64,000 bases of DNA from Streptomyces sp. NBC_01431 (lineage in GTDB: Bacteria > Actinomycetota > Actinomycetes > Streptomycetales > Streptomycetaceae), in assembly GCF_036231355.1 (NCBI RefSeq), contig NZ_CP109496.1, positions 4,464,001-4,528,000 of the forward strand, read 5' to 3'. The position numbers and the translations under genes are program-made. How positions within the stretch are numbered: position 1 is the stretch's first letter; each line of letters starts with the position of its first letter. This document shows, piece after piece, positions 42,000-49,857 of the stretch. The notes beneath the pieces are model-generated. The model was not told where the DNA came from. It did not search any database and saw nothing but the letters and a program-made list of their open reading frames with translations.

Positions 42000-43258
42000 A
42001 CGGGGTGCGCGATGCGCGTACGTCTTCGTCCACGGTGGGCCGGGCTGGGGCGGGCGGAAGCCCATCGGCCGGTGGCGGGGCGCCGCCCGGGGGGCAGGCG
42101 GCGCGGGGCGCCGGGCCGCCGCTGCTCGACGCGGTGCGCCAGCGCCTGGCGGAGAGCGGGGCCGAGCCCACACCGGCCAGGGTCGCGGCGGCGCTGCGCG
42201 CCCAGGGCAGGCTGCTCGGAGACGCCGAAGTACTGGGCGGAGCCGAGGCGTTGCGGTCCGAGCTGGTGGGCACCGGGCCGCTGGAGCCGCTGCTCGCCGA
42301 TCCAGAGGTGACGGACGTGCTGGTCTCCGCACCCGACCGGGTCTGGGTGGATCGGGGCGGCGGACTCGAACTGACGGGGGTCCGCTTCGCCGACCCGGCG
42401 GCCGTGCGTCGCCTCGCCCATAGGCTCGCCGCGGTGGCGGGCCGGCGCCTGGACGACGCCCGGCCCTGGGTTGACGCCCGGCTGCCGGACGGCACCCGGA
42501 TGCACGCCGTCCTGGAGCCGGTCGCCGTCGGCTCGGCCTGCCTCTCGCTGCGGGTGGTGCGGCCGCGGGCGTTCTCACCGGCCGAACTCACCTCGGCGGG
42601 AACGGTGCCGCCCGATGGCGAACAGTTCCTGCGGGCACTGATCGAGGCCCGGGTGTCGTTCCTGGTGAGCGGCGGAACCGGCACCGGCAAGACCACCTTG
42701 TTGTCGACGTTGCTCGGTCTGGTCGGAGCGGGCGAGCGGATCGTACTGGCCGAGGATTCCGCCGAGTTGAGGCCCGACCATCCCCATGTCGTACGCCTGG
42801 AATCGCGGCCCGCCAACCAGGAGGGTGCCGGCCTGGTGACCCTGCGGGACCTGGTGCGCCAGGCGCTTCGCATGCGGCCGGACCGCCTGGTAGTGGGGGA
42901 GGTGCGGGGAGCTGAAGTGACCGACCTGCTCAGCGCTTTGAACACGGGACATGAAGGCGGCTGCGGCACGGTCCATGCCAATTCCGCGGCCGACGTCCCC
43001 GCCCGGCTCGAAGCGCTCGGGACGGCGGCCGGGCTCGACCGGGCCGCGCTGCACAGCCAGTTGGCGGCCGCGCTGTCGGTCGTGGTCCACCTCGTACGCG
43101 ACCGGACCGGGCGGCGCCGGATCGCCGAGGTGCGCGTCCTGGAGCGGGACGCGGCCGGCCTGGTGGTGACGGTGCCCGCGTTGCGGTGGGGCGCGGCGGG
43201 ATTCGTGCGCGACTCGGGCTGGGAACGGCTGCGGGCGCTGATCGGGGGTGCGTTGTGA
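41996..43258 (+). CDS. tadA: TadA/CpaF secretion ATPase
   Basis: 420 residues. Type II/IV secretion ATPase: N-terminal domain (LVGTGPLEPLLADPEVTDVL), Walker A VSGGTGTGKTTLLSTLLG with K232, the Asp box AEDSAELRPDHPHVVRLESR, Walker B RPDRLVVGEVRGAEVTDLL and the His box GHEGGCGTVHANS. It powers assembly of Flp-type pili or pseudopili at the membrane. The first 45 residues are a Gly/Ser-rich leader. Confidence 0.93.
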   Translation: MNGVRDARTSSSTVGRAGAGGSPSAGGGAPPGGQAARGAGPPLLDAVRQRLAESGAEPTPARVAAALRAQGRLLGDAEVLGGAEALRSELVGTGPLEPLLADPEVTDVLVSAPDRVWVDRGGGLELTGVRFADPAAVRRLAHRLAAVAGRRLDDARPWVDARLPDGTRMHAVLEPVAVGSACLSLRVVRPRAFSPAELTSAGTVPPDGEQFLRALIEARVSFLVSGGTGTGKTTLLSTLLGLVGAGERIVLAEDSAELRPDHPHVVRLESRPANQEGAGLVTLRDLVRQALRMRPDRLVVGEVRGAEVTDLLSALNTGHEGGCGTVHANSAADVPARLEALGTAAGLDRAALHSQLAAALSVVVHLVRDRTGRRRIAEVRVLERDAAGLVVTVPALRWGAAGFVRDSGWERLRALIGGAL

Positions 43259-44163
43259 CAGATCTCCGGATGGGTCTGCCCGCCTGGGCGGCGATGTGTG
43301 CGGGGGCGGCCGCGTGGCTGTGGGCAGGACAGGACCAGGGGATGCGGCGGGCCCGGCTGATGTTCGCCGGAGCGGGGGCCACGGCCGGTGGATCACCCGA
43401 TGTGGCCGGGGTGGGTGGCGCGTTCACGGCATCGCCTTTCGGACGTTTTCTTGAGGGAGCACGGCGCCGAGAGTGGCGAAAGATGCGGCTGGAGTGGCTG
43501 TGTCTGCCGGTGGCACTGGTGCTCGCGTTACTGGGCGGGTCGGTGCTGCCGCTGGTCGCCGGAGCGGTGGCGGTGCCCCTGGTGAGCCGCCGGCTGCGGG
43601 CCAGGGAGCGCGAACGGGCCCGGGTGCGGCGGGCCGATGAAGTGATCGCCTGGTGTGCCGCGGTGGCCGGGGAGTTGCGGGCGGGTCGCCAGCCCGGCCA
43701 GGCACTGGCGGCAGCGGCCCGGGACACGGCGGCACTGGGTACGGCGGCAGCGCCGGTGGTCGCGGCCGCCACGTTCGGCGGCGATGTGCCCGCGGCGCTG
43801 CGCGAGGCCGCCAGGGAGCCGGGTGCCGAAGGGCTCGCCGGGGTCGCCGCCTGCTGGCAGGTGGCGGTCGACGGTGGCGCGGGACTCGCCTCGGGCCTTG
43901 AGCGCCTGGAGAGCGCGCTGCGGGCGGACCGGGAGCAACAGGACGCACTGCGGGCCGAGCTGGCCGGCCCTCGCACGACGGTTCTCCTGCTGGCCCTGCT
44001 GCCGGCCTTGGGACTGCTGCTCGGCACGTCGATGGGCGCGGGCCCGCTGCGAGTACTGCTGCACACCCCGGCCGGGTTCGGCTGCCTGCTGGTGGCCGCG
44101 GTCCTGGAGACGGCCGGGGTGTGCTGGGCGGCGCGGATCGTGCGGGCGGGGGAGGGGCGGTGA
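43255..44163 (+). CDS. tadB: TadB-like type II secretion F-domain membrane protein
   Basis: 302 residues from GTG 43255, overlapping the tadA stop. Hydrophobic helices near residues 8-25, 78-110 and two at the C-terminus (TVLLLALLPALGLLLGTSMG, GFGCLLVAAVLETAGVCWAA) flank the cytosolic T2SSF helical bundle (DEVIAWCAAVAGELRAGRQP, LERLESALRADREQQDALRA). Partner platform of TadC for the TadA ATPase. Confidence 0.86.
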   Translation: MTDLRMGLPAWAAMCAGAAAWLWAGQDQGMRRARLMFAGAGATAGGSPDVAGVGGAFTASPFGRFLEGARRREWRKMRLEWLCLPVALVLALLGGSVLPLVAGAVAVPLVSRRLRARERERARVRRADEVIAWCAAVAGELRAGRQPGQALAAAARDTAALGTAAAPVVAAATFGGDVPAALREAAREPGAEGLAGVAACWQVAVDGGAGLASGLERLESALRADREQQDALRAELAGPRTTVLLLALLPALGLLLGTSMGAGPLRVLLHTPAGFGCLLVAAVLETAGVCWAARIVRAGEGR

Positions 44164-45026
44164 GCCTCAGGGCGACGGCTCCCCTCGTGACGGACTGGGC
44201 GGCGGGGATGGGTGTGCTCGCGTGGGGACGGGGAACGGGAGCGAGCCCCTTCCATCCGGAGGTTGTCCACAGGCTGGGGGTGGAAGGGGGGGTAATGGCC
44301 CTCGCCCTGTGGACGGTCCTGGAACTCGCGCGGCGTCGGGAGGAACGCGGGGTGCGACGCCGGATCTCCGCGCTGCTGGCTCTTGCGGCCCGGCCTCCGC
44401 GCAGGCGCTGGGGCCCCGCCCGGACGGCCCGAGCAAAGAACTGGGCGCCTCCGCTGGGCGCGTTGGTGGCCTGCTATGTGCTGACCGGCGGGATCGGGGG
44501 CGTACTGATGGGGCTCGCGGCGGCCTACGGGACCTGGAGGTGGGGACGTCGGCGCCGGGCGAAGGGCGACGGGCCGCAGGCGTGCCGGGCTGCCCGTGAA
44601 CTGCCGCTCGCAGCCGACCTGTTGGCCGCGTGCCTCGCGGCCGGGGCGGGACCGCGCGAGGCCGCGGGGGCGGTGGGCGCCTCCCTGGACGGGCCGGTCG
44701 GGGCACGGCTGGGGCGGGTCGCGGCAGAGCTGCGGATGGGCGGCGAACCGGCCGCCACCTGGGGGAGGTTGGGGGTGATACCGGGCGCGGCCGAATTGGC
44801 CCGGTGCCTGGAGCGGGCCGCGTCATCGGGATCGCCCTCGGCAGTCCCGGTCGCCCGGGTGGCCGCGCGCTGCCGGGCCGAACGGACCAGGGACGCCTCG
44901 GCGCGGGCCAGACGGGCCGGCGTGCTGATCACCGGCCCGCTGGGCCTCTGCTTCCTGCCCGCGTTCCTGGCGGCCGGCGTCGCCCCGGTGGTGATCGGTC
45001 TCGCGGGCGGGCTGCTCAGACGCTGA
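44160..45026 (+). CDS. tadC: TadC-like type II secretion F-domain membrane protein
   Basis: 288 residues from GTG 44160, overlapping tadB by 4 bp. T2SSF core: RELPLAADLLAACLAAGAGP, REAAGAVGASLDGPVGARL and a final hydrophobic segment GPLGLCFLPAFLAAGVAPVV. The first 110 residues are less conserved. Two DnaA-box-like words (TTGTCCACA at 44263, inverted CCGTCCACA at 44308) lie in the coding sequence. Confidence 0.85.
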   Translation: MSLRATAPLVTDWAAGMGVLAWGRGTGASPFHPEVVHRLGVEGGVMALALWTVLELARRREERGVRRRISALLALAARPPRRRWGPARTARAKNWAPPLGALVACYVLTGGIGGVLMGLAAAYGTWRWGRRRRAKGDGPQACRAARELPLAADLLAACLAAGAGPREAAGAVGASLDGPVGARLGRVAAELRMGGEPAATWGRLGVIPGAAELARCLERAASSGSPSAVPVARVAARCRAERTRDASARARRAGVLITGPLGLCFLPAFLAAGVAPVVIGLAGGLLRR

Positions 45027-45106
45027 GGGTGCGACCTCCGTGGAGTGGCCGAACCATCTACCTGAATCGTCATCAATATCCGTATAAATCAAGGGAGTTG
45101 AAAGAA

Positions 45107-45343
45107 ATGGACAACACGGTCATGAATCAGGTGACGGCCGACGTGAAGTGTCGGATGCGGCTCTGGGGGGCGGCGGTGCGGCGCCGGCTGCGGGGAGATG
45201 CCGGGATGTCGACTTCGGAGTACGCCGTGGGCACCCTCGCGGCCTGTGCCTTCGCGGCGATCCTGTACAAGGTCGTCACCAGCGGCGGAGTCGTGACGGC
45301 GTTGACCCAGCTGATCACCAAGGCGCTCGATGTCCAGTTCTGA
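45107..45343 (+). CDS. DUF4244 Flp-pilin-like protein
   Basis: 78 residues. A basic N-terminus (RLWGAAVRRRLRGDAG) leads to the pilin-like helix: GMSTSEYAVGTLAACAFAAI. Gly before Met with Glu five residues later fits a prepilin-peptidase cleavage site, so this is probably the Flp-type structural subunit. AAGGGAG precedes ATG 45107 in an AT-rich gap (45,027-45,106), which may hold an extra promoter to raise pilin expression. It overlaps the TadE gene. Confidence 0.86.
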   Translation: MDNTVMNQVTADVKCRMRLWGAAVRRRLRGDAGMSTSEYAVGTLAACAFAAILYKVVTSGGVVTALTQLITKALDVQF

Positions 45344-45719
45344 GCCGGATTCTGAGCGCGGTCGGCGGTGGCGCGGCGACCGGGGCTTCGTGACGGCTGA
45401 GACGGCCGTGGCGATTCCGGCGCTGGTCGGATTCGCGCTGGCGCTGCTCTGGGCGCTGATGGCGGCCTCGGCGGAGATCCGCTGCGTGGACGCGGCCAGG
45501 GCCGGGGCTCGCGCGGTGGCCCGCTCCGAGCCGGAGGCCGTCGCGGTGGCGGCGGCCCGGTCGGCGGCGCCCAAGGGCGCCACGGTCACGGTGCGACGCA
45601 CCGGGGACCTGTGGCGCGTCCGGGTCGAGTCCGCCACGCCCGGCCCGCACCATTTGGCACTGACGCTGAGCGCCGAGGCGGCGGCGCTGGCGGAGGACAC
45701 GCTGGGAGAGCCCTCGTGA
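45330..45719 (+). CDS. tadE: TadE-family minor pseudopilin
   Basis: 129 residues. The hydrophobic segment GFVTAETAVAIPALVGFALA with Glu at its start is the TadE signature, followed by IRCVDAARAGARAVARSEPE and a beta-rich tail. Expected to be processed by prepilin peptidase and added to the pseudopilus. Overlaps its neighbours on both sides. Confidence 0.87.
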   Translation: MSSSEPDSERGRRWRGDRGFVTAETAVAIPALVGFALALLWALMAASAEIRCVDAARAGARAVARSEPEAVAVAAARSAAPKGATVTVRRTGDLWRVRVESATPGPHHLALTLSAEAAALAEDTLGEPS

Positions 45720-46195
45720 AGCACTGGGAGGCAGGACTCGCCGGCTGGCCGGAGGGAGGGTTTTCGGGGCGGTGGGTCGCGGGTCCTGTGGTCCGGCTGG
45801 GGCGCGGTCTCTTGGGTCCGTGGGTGAGGGGCGCGCGGCGTGGTGATCGGGGTTCCGCCACGGTCTGGGTGGCGCTGACGGCCGCCACGATGTGCGCGGT
45901 GTTCGCCGCCGTACTCGGGCTCGGGCAGGTGGTGGCCGCCCGGCACCGGGCCGGCGGCGCCGCCGACCTGGCCGCGCTCGCCGCAGCCGACCGGGCCCTG
46001 TGGGGCTCGCCGGACGCCTGCGCCAAGGCAGCCGAGGTGGCCCGTGCTCAGGGGGCCGAGTTGGTGCGCTGTTCGGTGGCCGGGGAGATCGCGGACGTAC
46101 GGGTGCGGGCGAGGTTCGGTCCGTACGGGCCGACGGTCAGGTCGCGGGCGGGGCCGGCACGGGCTCTTCCGGGGCTCCCCGCAGCAGTTCCGTGA
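45716..46195 (+). CDS. Rv3654c-type TadE-like protein
   Basis: 159 residues from GTG 45716, overlapping the TadE stop. After a 55-residue Gly/Trp-rich lead, GDRGSATVWVALTAATMCAV opens a hydrophobic helix, then VAARHRAGGAADLAALAAAD (the TadG-like Flp signature) and CAKAAEVARAQGAELVRCSV with two cysteines. This matches the helicase/secretion-neighbourhood TadE-like family found beside a DEAD helicase in actinobacteria, as here. Its 3' end overlaps the convergent helicase gene by 59 bp. Confidence 0.86.
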   Translation: MKHWEAGLAGWPEGGFSGRWVAGPVVRLGRGLLGPWVRGARRGDRGSATVWVALTAATMCAVFAAVLGLGQVVAARHRAGGAADLAALAAADRALWGSPDACAKAAEVARAQGAELVRCSVAGEIADVRVRARFGPYGPTVRSRAGPARALPGLPAAVP

Positions 46196-48614
46196 GCAGG
46201 CGGACGGCGCCCCGCTTGTGCAGGGGGTCGTTGCCGTTGCCGCACTTGGGCGACTGGATGCACGACGGGCAGCCGGCCTCGCACTCGCAGGACGCGATCG
46301 CCTCGCGGGTCGCGGTCAGCCACCGTGCGGCCGTGTGGAAGGCGCGCTCGGCGAATCCGGCGCCGCCCGGGTTGCCGTCGTACACGAAGACCGTCGGGAG
46401 CAGCGTGTCCGGGTGCAGCGGGACGGACACGCCGCCGATGTCCCAGCGGTCGCAGGTGGCGAAGAGCGGCAGCATCCCGATGGAGGCGTGCTCGGCGGCG
46501 TGCAGGGCGCCGCCGAGGATCTCCGGGTTGATGCGGGCGGCATCGAGCTGGTCCTCGGTGACCGTCCACCACACGGCCCGGGTGCGCAGGGTGCGGGGCG
46601 GCAGGTCGAGCTTGGTCTCGCCCAGGACCTCGCCGGTGATGAGTTTGCGGCGCAGGAAGGAGACGACCTGATTGGTGACTTCGACGGAGCCGTAGCACAG
46701 GCGGCCGGCGCCCCAGGGGATCTCGGTGTCGGTTTCCAGGACGGAGATGGCGGTGGTGTCCCTGGCGACGGTCGAGTAGGGCGGATTGGCCTCCTCGACG
46801 AGGGCGGCGGAATCCTCCAGGTCGAGGTGTTTCACCAGGTACGTACGGCCCTGGTGGAGGTGGACGGCGCCGTCGTGCACGGCGGTGTGCGCGGCGGACG
46901 CGTCGACGGTGCCGAGCAGCCGTCCCGTCGAGGCCTCGACCACCTGGACCGGGCGGCCGCCGCCGCCCCGGATGTCGGTGAGGTCGGCGGCCCGCTCGCG
47001 GCGGGTCCAGAACCATCCGTTGCTACGGCGCCGCAGCAACCCCGCCTGCTCCAGCTGGGGCATGAGGGCCGCGCTCGCCGGGCCGAACAGTTCGAGGTCG
47101 GGCTCGGTGAGCGGCTGCTCGGCCGCTGCCGCGCAGAGGTGGGGGGCCAGGACGTACGGGTTGTCGGGGTCGAGGACGGTGGACTCTACTGGCTGCTGGA
47201 ACAGCGCCTCGGGGTGATGGACGAGGTAGGTGTCCAGCGGGTCGTCGCGGGCGATCAGGACGGCGAGCGCGCCCTGGCCCGAGCGCCCGGCCCGGCCCGC
47301 CTGCTGCCACAGCGAGGCTCGGGTGCCGGGGTAGCCCGCGATCAGTACGGCGTCCAGGCCCGAGACGTCGATGCCGAGTTCCAGGGCGGTGGTCGCGGCC
47401 AGGCCCAGGAGTTCGCCGGAGTGCAGGGCCTGCTCCAGGGCGCGGCGCTCCTCGGGGAGGTAGCCGCCCCGGTAGGCGGCGACGCGGCGGGCGAGGGCCC
47501 GGTCGACCTCGTACAGGCGCTCCTGGGTGATGACGGAGATCAGCTCGGCACCCCGCCGGGAGCGGACGAAGGCGACCGTGCGGACCCCCTGAACGGCCAG
47601 GTCGGTCAGGAGGTCGGCGGTCTCGGCGATGGCGGTACGGCGGACCGGGGCGCCCTTCTCGCCGGGCAGCTCGGTCAGCGGGGGCTCCCACAGGGCGAAG
47701 ACCAGCTCGCCACGCGGGGAGGCGTCGTCGGCCACCTCGACGACGGGCAGGCCGGTCAGACGGCCCGCGGCGAGGGCGGGCTCGGCGGCGGTGGCGGAGG
47801 CGAGCAGGAAGACCGGGTCGGCGCCGTAGCGGGCGCACAGGCGGCGAAGGCGGCGCAGGACCTGGGCGACGTGCGAGCCGAAGACGCCGCGGTAGGTGTG
47901 GCACTCGTCGATGACGACATAGCGCAGGGCGCGCAGGAAGGAGGACCACCTGGGGTGGGAGGGGAGTATGCCCAGGTGCAGCATGTCCGGATTGGTGAGG
48001 ACGTAGTTGGCGTACTGGCGCACCCATTCGCGTTCCTCGACCGGCGTGTCGCCGTCGTACACGGCGGGCCGGATCGCGTTGCCCAGCGGGGCCGCCATGG
48101 CCTTCACCGAGCGGCGCTGGTCGGCGGCCAGGGCCTTGGTCGGGGCGAGGTAGAGGGCGGTGGCGCCGCGTCCGTTCGGGGCCTCGGAGCCGTCCAGGAG
48201 GGTGCTGAGGACCGGCGCCAGGTAGGCCAGGGACTTGCCGGACGCCGTGCCGGTGGCGATCACCACCGATTCGCCGTTCAGGGCGTGCTCGGCGGCGGTG
48301 GCCTGGTGGGCCCAGGGGTGATCGATGCCGGCGTCCTGGATGGCGTTGATCACTTCCGGGCGGATGAGGTGCGGCCACACTGCATGACGTCCTGCGCGCG
48401 GGGGCAAGTGCTCCGTATGAGTGATGCGCGCAGCCCGGCCCACCCCTGCGGTGAGCCGGTCGAGGACCGTGCCGGGGTCGGGTCGTTCACCCGTGCTGTC
48501 GGCGGGTGTTCTGGGGCGGTGATTCCTGGCCATCGGCACCGAGTGTGTCACTGGTGTAGCGGACAATGGTCCCAAGGCGTCGTGCATGGCTGCTGGTAAG
48601 TGATTGAATGCCAT
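46137..48614 (-). CDS. DEAD/DEAH-box helicase with DUF1998 Zn cluster (MrfA/YprA-like)
   Basis: 825 residues. Motif I VIATGTASGKSLAYLAPVLS, motif Ia LYLAPTKALAADQ, motif II VIDECHTYRG, motif III ASATAAEP, and motifs V-VI around VLIAGYPGTRASLWQQAGRA GRSGQG. The C-terminal DUF1998 region carries CECEAGCPSCIQSPKCGNGN, the four-cysteine metal site of MrfA, a Bacillus helicase for mitomycin damage. ATG 48614 is followed by a poorly conserved 40-residue lead, so a shorter start is possible. Confidence 0.9.
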   Translation of the reverse strand: MAFNHLPAAMHDALGPLSATPVTHSVPMARNHRPRTPADSTGERPDPGTVLDRLTAGVGRAARITHTEHLPPRAGRHAVWPHLIRPEVINAIQDAGIDHPWAHQATAAEHALNGESVVIATGTASGKSLAYLAPVLSTLLDGSEAPNGRGATALYLAPTKALAADQRRSVKAMAAPLGNAIRPAVYDGDTPVEEREWVRQYANYVLTNPDMLHLGILPSHPRWSSFLRALRYVVIDECHTYRGVFGSHVAQVLRRLRRLCARYGADPVFLLASATAAEPALAAGRLTGLPVVEVADDASPRGELVFALWEPPLTELPGEKGAPVRRTAIAETADLLTDLAVQGVRTVAFVRSRRGAELISVITQERLYEVDRALARRVAAYRGGYLPEERRALEQALHSGELLGLAATTALELGIDVSGLDAVLIAGYPGTRASLWQQAGRAGRSGQGALAVLIARDDPLDTYLVHHPEALFQQPVESTVLDPDNPYVLAPHLCAAAAEQPLTEPDLELFGPASAALMPQLEQAGLLRRRSNGWFWTRRERAADLTDIRGGGGRPVQVVEASTGRLLGTVDASAAHTAVHDGAVHLHQGRTYLVKHLDLEDSAALVEEANPPYSTVARDTTAISVLETDTEIPWGAGRLCYGSVEVTNQVVSFLRRKLITGEVLGETKLDLPPRTLRTRAVWWTVTEDQLDAARINPEILGGALHAAEHASIGMLPLFATCDRWDIGGVSVPLHPDTLLPTVFVYDGNPGGAGFAERAFHTAARWLTATREAIASCECEAGCPSCIQSPKCGNGNDPLHKRGAVRLLTELLRGAPEEPVPAPPAT

Positions 48615-48693
48615 CGCGGCTGGCGATCCGTTCTCTGGCTCCGCCGGGGAGACCTAGGGAGCGGCCGCTCGATAGCAAGGTGCTGGAGGATCC

Positions 48694-49047
48694 GTGGACC
48701 TGTCCCTGTCGACTCGCAATGTGTCCGGCCCTGGTGGCGACCGTACGGTCGTCGAGGTCGGTGGCGAGATTGATGTGTATACCGCGCCCAAGCTGCGCGA
48801 GCAGTTGGTCGAGTTGGTGAACGACGGCAGCTACCACCTGGTTGTCGACATGGAGGGCGTGGACTTCCTCGACTCCACGGGCCTCGGCGTGCTCGTGGGC
48901 GGGCTCAAGCGTGTGCGTGCGCACGAGGGCTCCCTGCGCCTGGTCTGCAACCAGGAGCGCATTTTGAAGATCTTCCGGATCACGGGACTCACCAAGGTGT
49001 TCCCGATCCACGGCTCGGTCGACGAGGCCGTCAACGCGACCGACTGA
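48694..49047 (+). CDS. bldG: Anti-anti-sigma factor BldG
   Basis: 117 residues from GTG 48694. A complete STAS domain: RTVVEVGGEIDVYTAPKLRE, then VVDMEGVDFLDSTGLGVLVG with the phosphorylatable Ser at 61, and LRLVCNQERILKIFRITGLT. It equals S. coelicolor BldG (SCO3549, 113 residues, Ser57) apart from four extra residues near position 10. BldG binds anti-sigma factors to release sigma factors in development, antibiotic production and stress. It is 104 bp upstream of the anti-sigma gene. Confidence 0.96.
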   Translation: MDLSLSTRNVSGPGGDRTVVEVGGEIDVYTAPKLREQLVELVNDGSYHLVVDMEGVDFLDSTGLGVLVGGLKRVRAHEGSLRLVCNQERILKIFRITGLTKVFPIHGSVDEAVNATD

Positions 49048-49151
49048 CGGCGGCCGTCCGCGGACGGCTCCGGAGGAAGGACAGGGGCACCGGGTGGCAG
49101 TTTGGCCCGGGGCCCCTGAGAGGTACGCCCGTACGTTCGAGGGGGATCGCC

Positions 49152-49595
49152 ATGGCCACCGTTGAACTCCGTTTCAGTGCCCAGCCCGAGCACGTCCGCA
49201 CGGCCCGCCTCGTGGCGGCCGCGGTGGCGCGCCGGGCCGGGGTCGATGAGGCAGTGCTCGACGAGGTCAGACTCGCCGTCGGCGAGGCGTGCAGCCGTGC
49301 TGTCGGGCTGCACCGTACGCACGGCGTCGACGCGCCCGTGCGCGTCATCCTGACCGAGGAGGAGAAGACGTTCTCCATCGAGGTCGGCGACGAGGTGCCC
49401 GGGTCGGGCGGTTCCGCTTCGGCGGTGCCGGGTGTGCGCGGCCCGGCCCCCGACGACGAACTCGACAGCGGGGAGGACGAAATGGGCCTCGCTGTCATCA
49501 GTGGGCTTGTGGACGATGTGGAGGTCAGCTCCGGCGAGTCCGGGGGTGTCATCCGGATGAGCTGGCCGACCACACCGACGACGGTGCTTCCCTGA
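49152..49595 (+). CDS. Anti-sigma factor of the HATPase type, BldG partner
   Basis: 147 residues. GHKL fold: ELRFSAQPEHVRTARLVAAA, then DEVRLAVGEACSRAVGLHRT (N box) and FSIEVGDEVPGSGG (G1). The N box reads EACSRAV where RsbW-like kinases have Asn, so Mg-ATP binding and BldG phosphorylation may be weak or absent. In S. coelicolor the equivalent SCO3548 is co-transcribed with bldG. The C-terminus is acidic (DDELDSGEDEMG). Confidence 0.88.
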   Translation: MATVELRFSAQPEHVRTARLVAAAVARRAGVDEAVLDEVRLAVGEACSRAVGLHRTHGVDAPVRVILTEEEKTFSIEVGDEVPGSGGSASAVPGVRGPAPDDELDSGEDEMGLAVISGLVDDVEVSSGESGGVIRMSWPTTPTTVLP

Positions 49596-49620
49596 TCCAC
49601 TTGTTTTTGATATTGAGACG

Positions 49621-49645
49621 GGCCCTGCTGAGCAGGGCCTTTTTC
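49621..49645 (+). terminator. Terminator of the bldG operon
   Basis: GGCCCTGCT-G-AGCAGGGCC followed by TTTTTC: a classic intrinsic terminator 25 bp after the stop, one of few in the window with a true T-run. Confidence 0.9.
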
Positions 49646-49857
49646 TTTTCCTTGATCCAGATTTCGTGGCCCGTTCCTAGATCGATGATCAAGCGTCAAT
49701 GCGTTTGCCCCATTACCGCTTTCGGGGTCACTTTCGTGACCGGATCTCTCTCTGGTGGGCCGATGAAGGTCAATTCCATTTGCGGCGCCCTGTTTTGATC
49801 GTGTTCCGCTCCCTACAATCCGTCCACATCTTGAGCTCTGAGCGTCAAGGAGGACGA

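Noticed and set aside
46044..48599. 851-codon open frame on the plus strand opposite the helicase
   Set aside because: Same kind of shadow; helicase motifs are intact on the minus strand.
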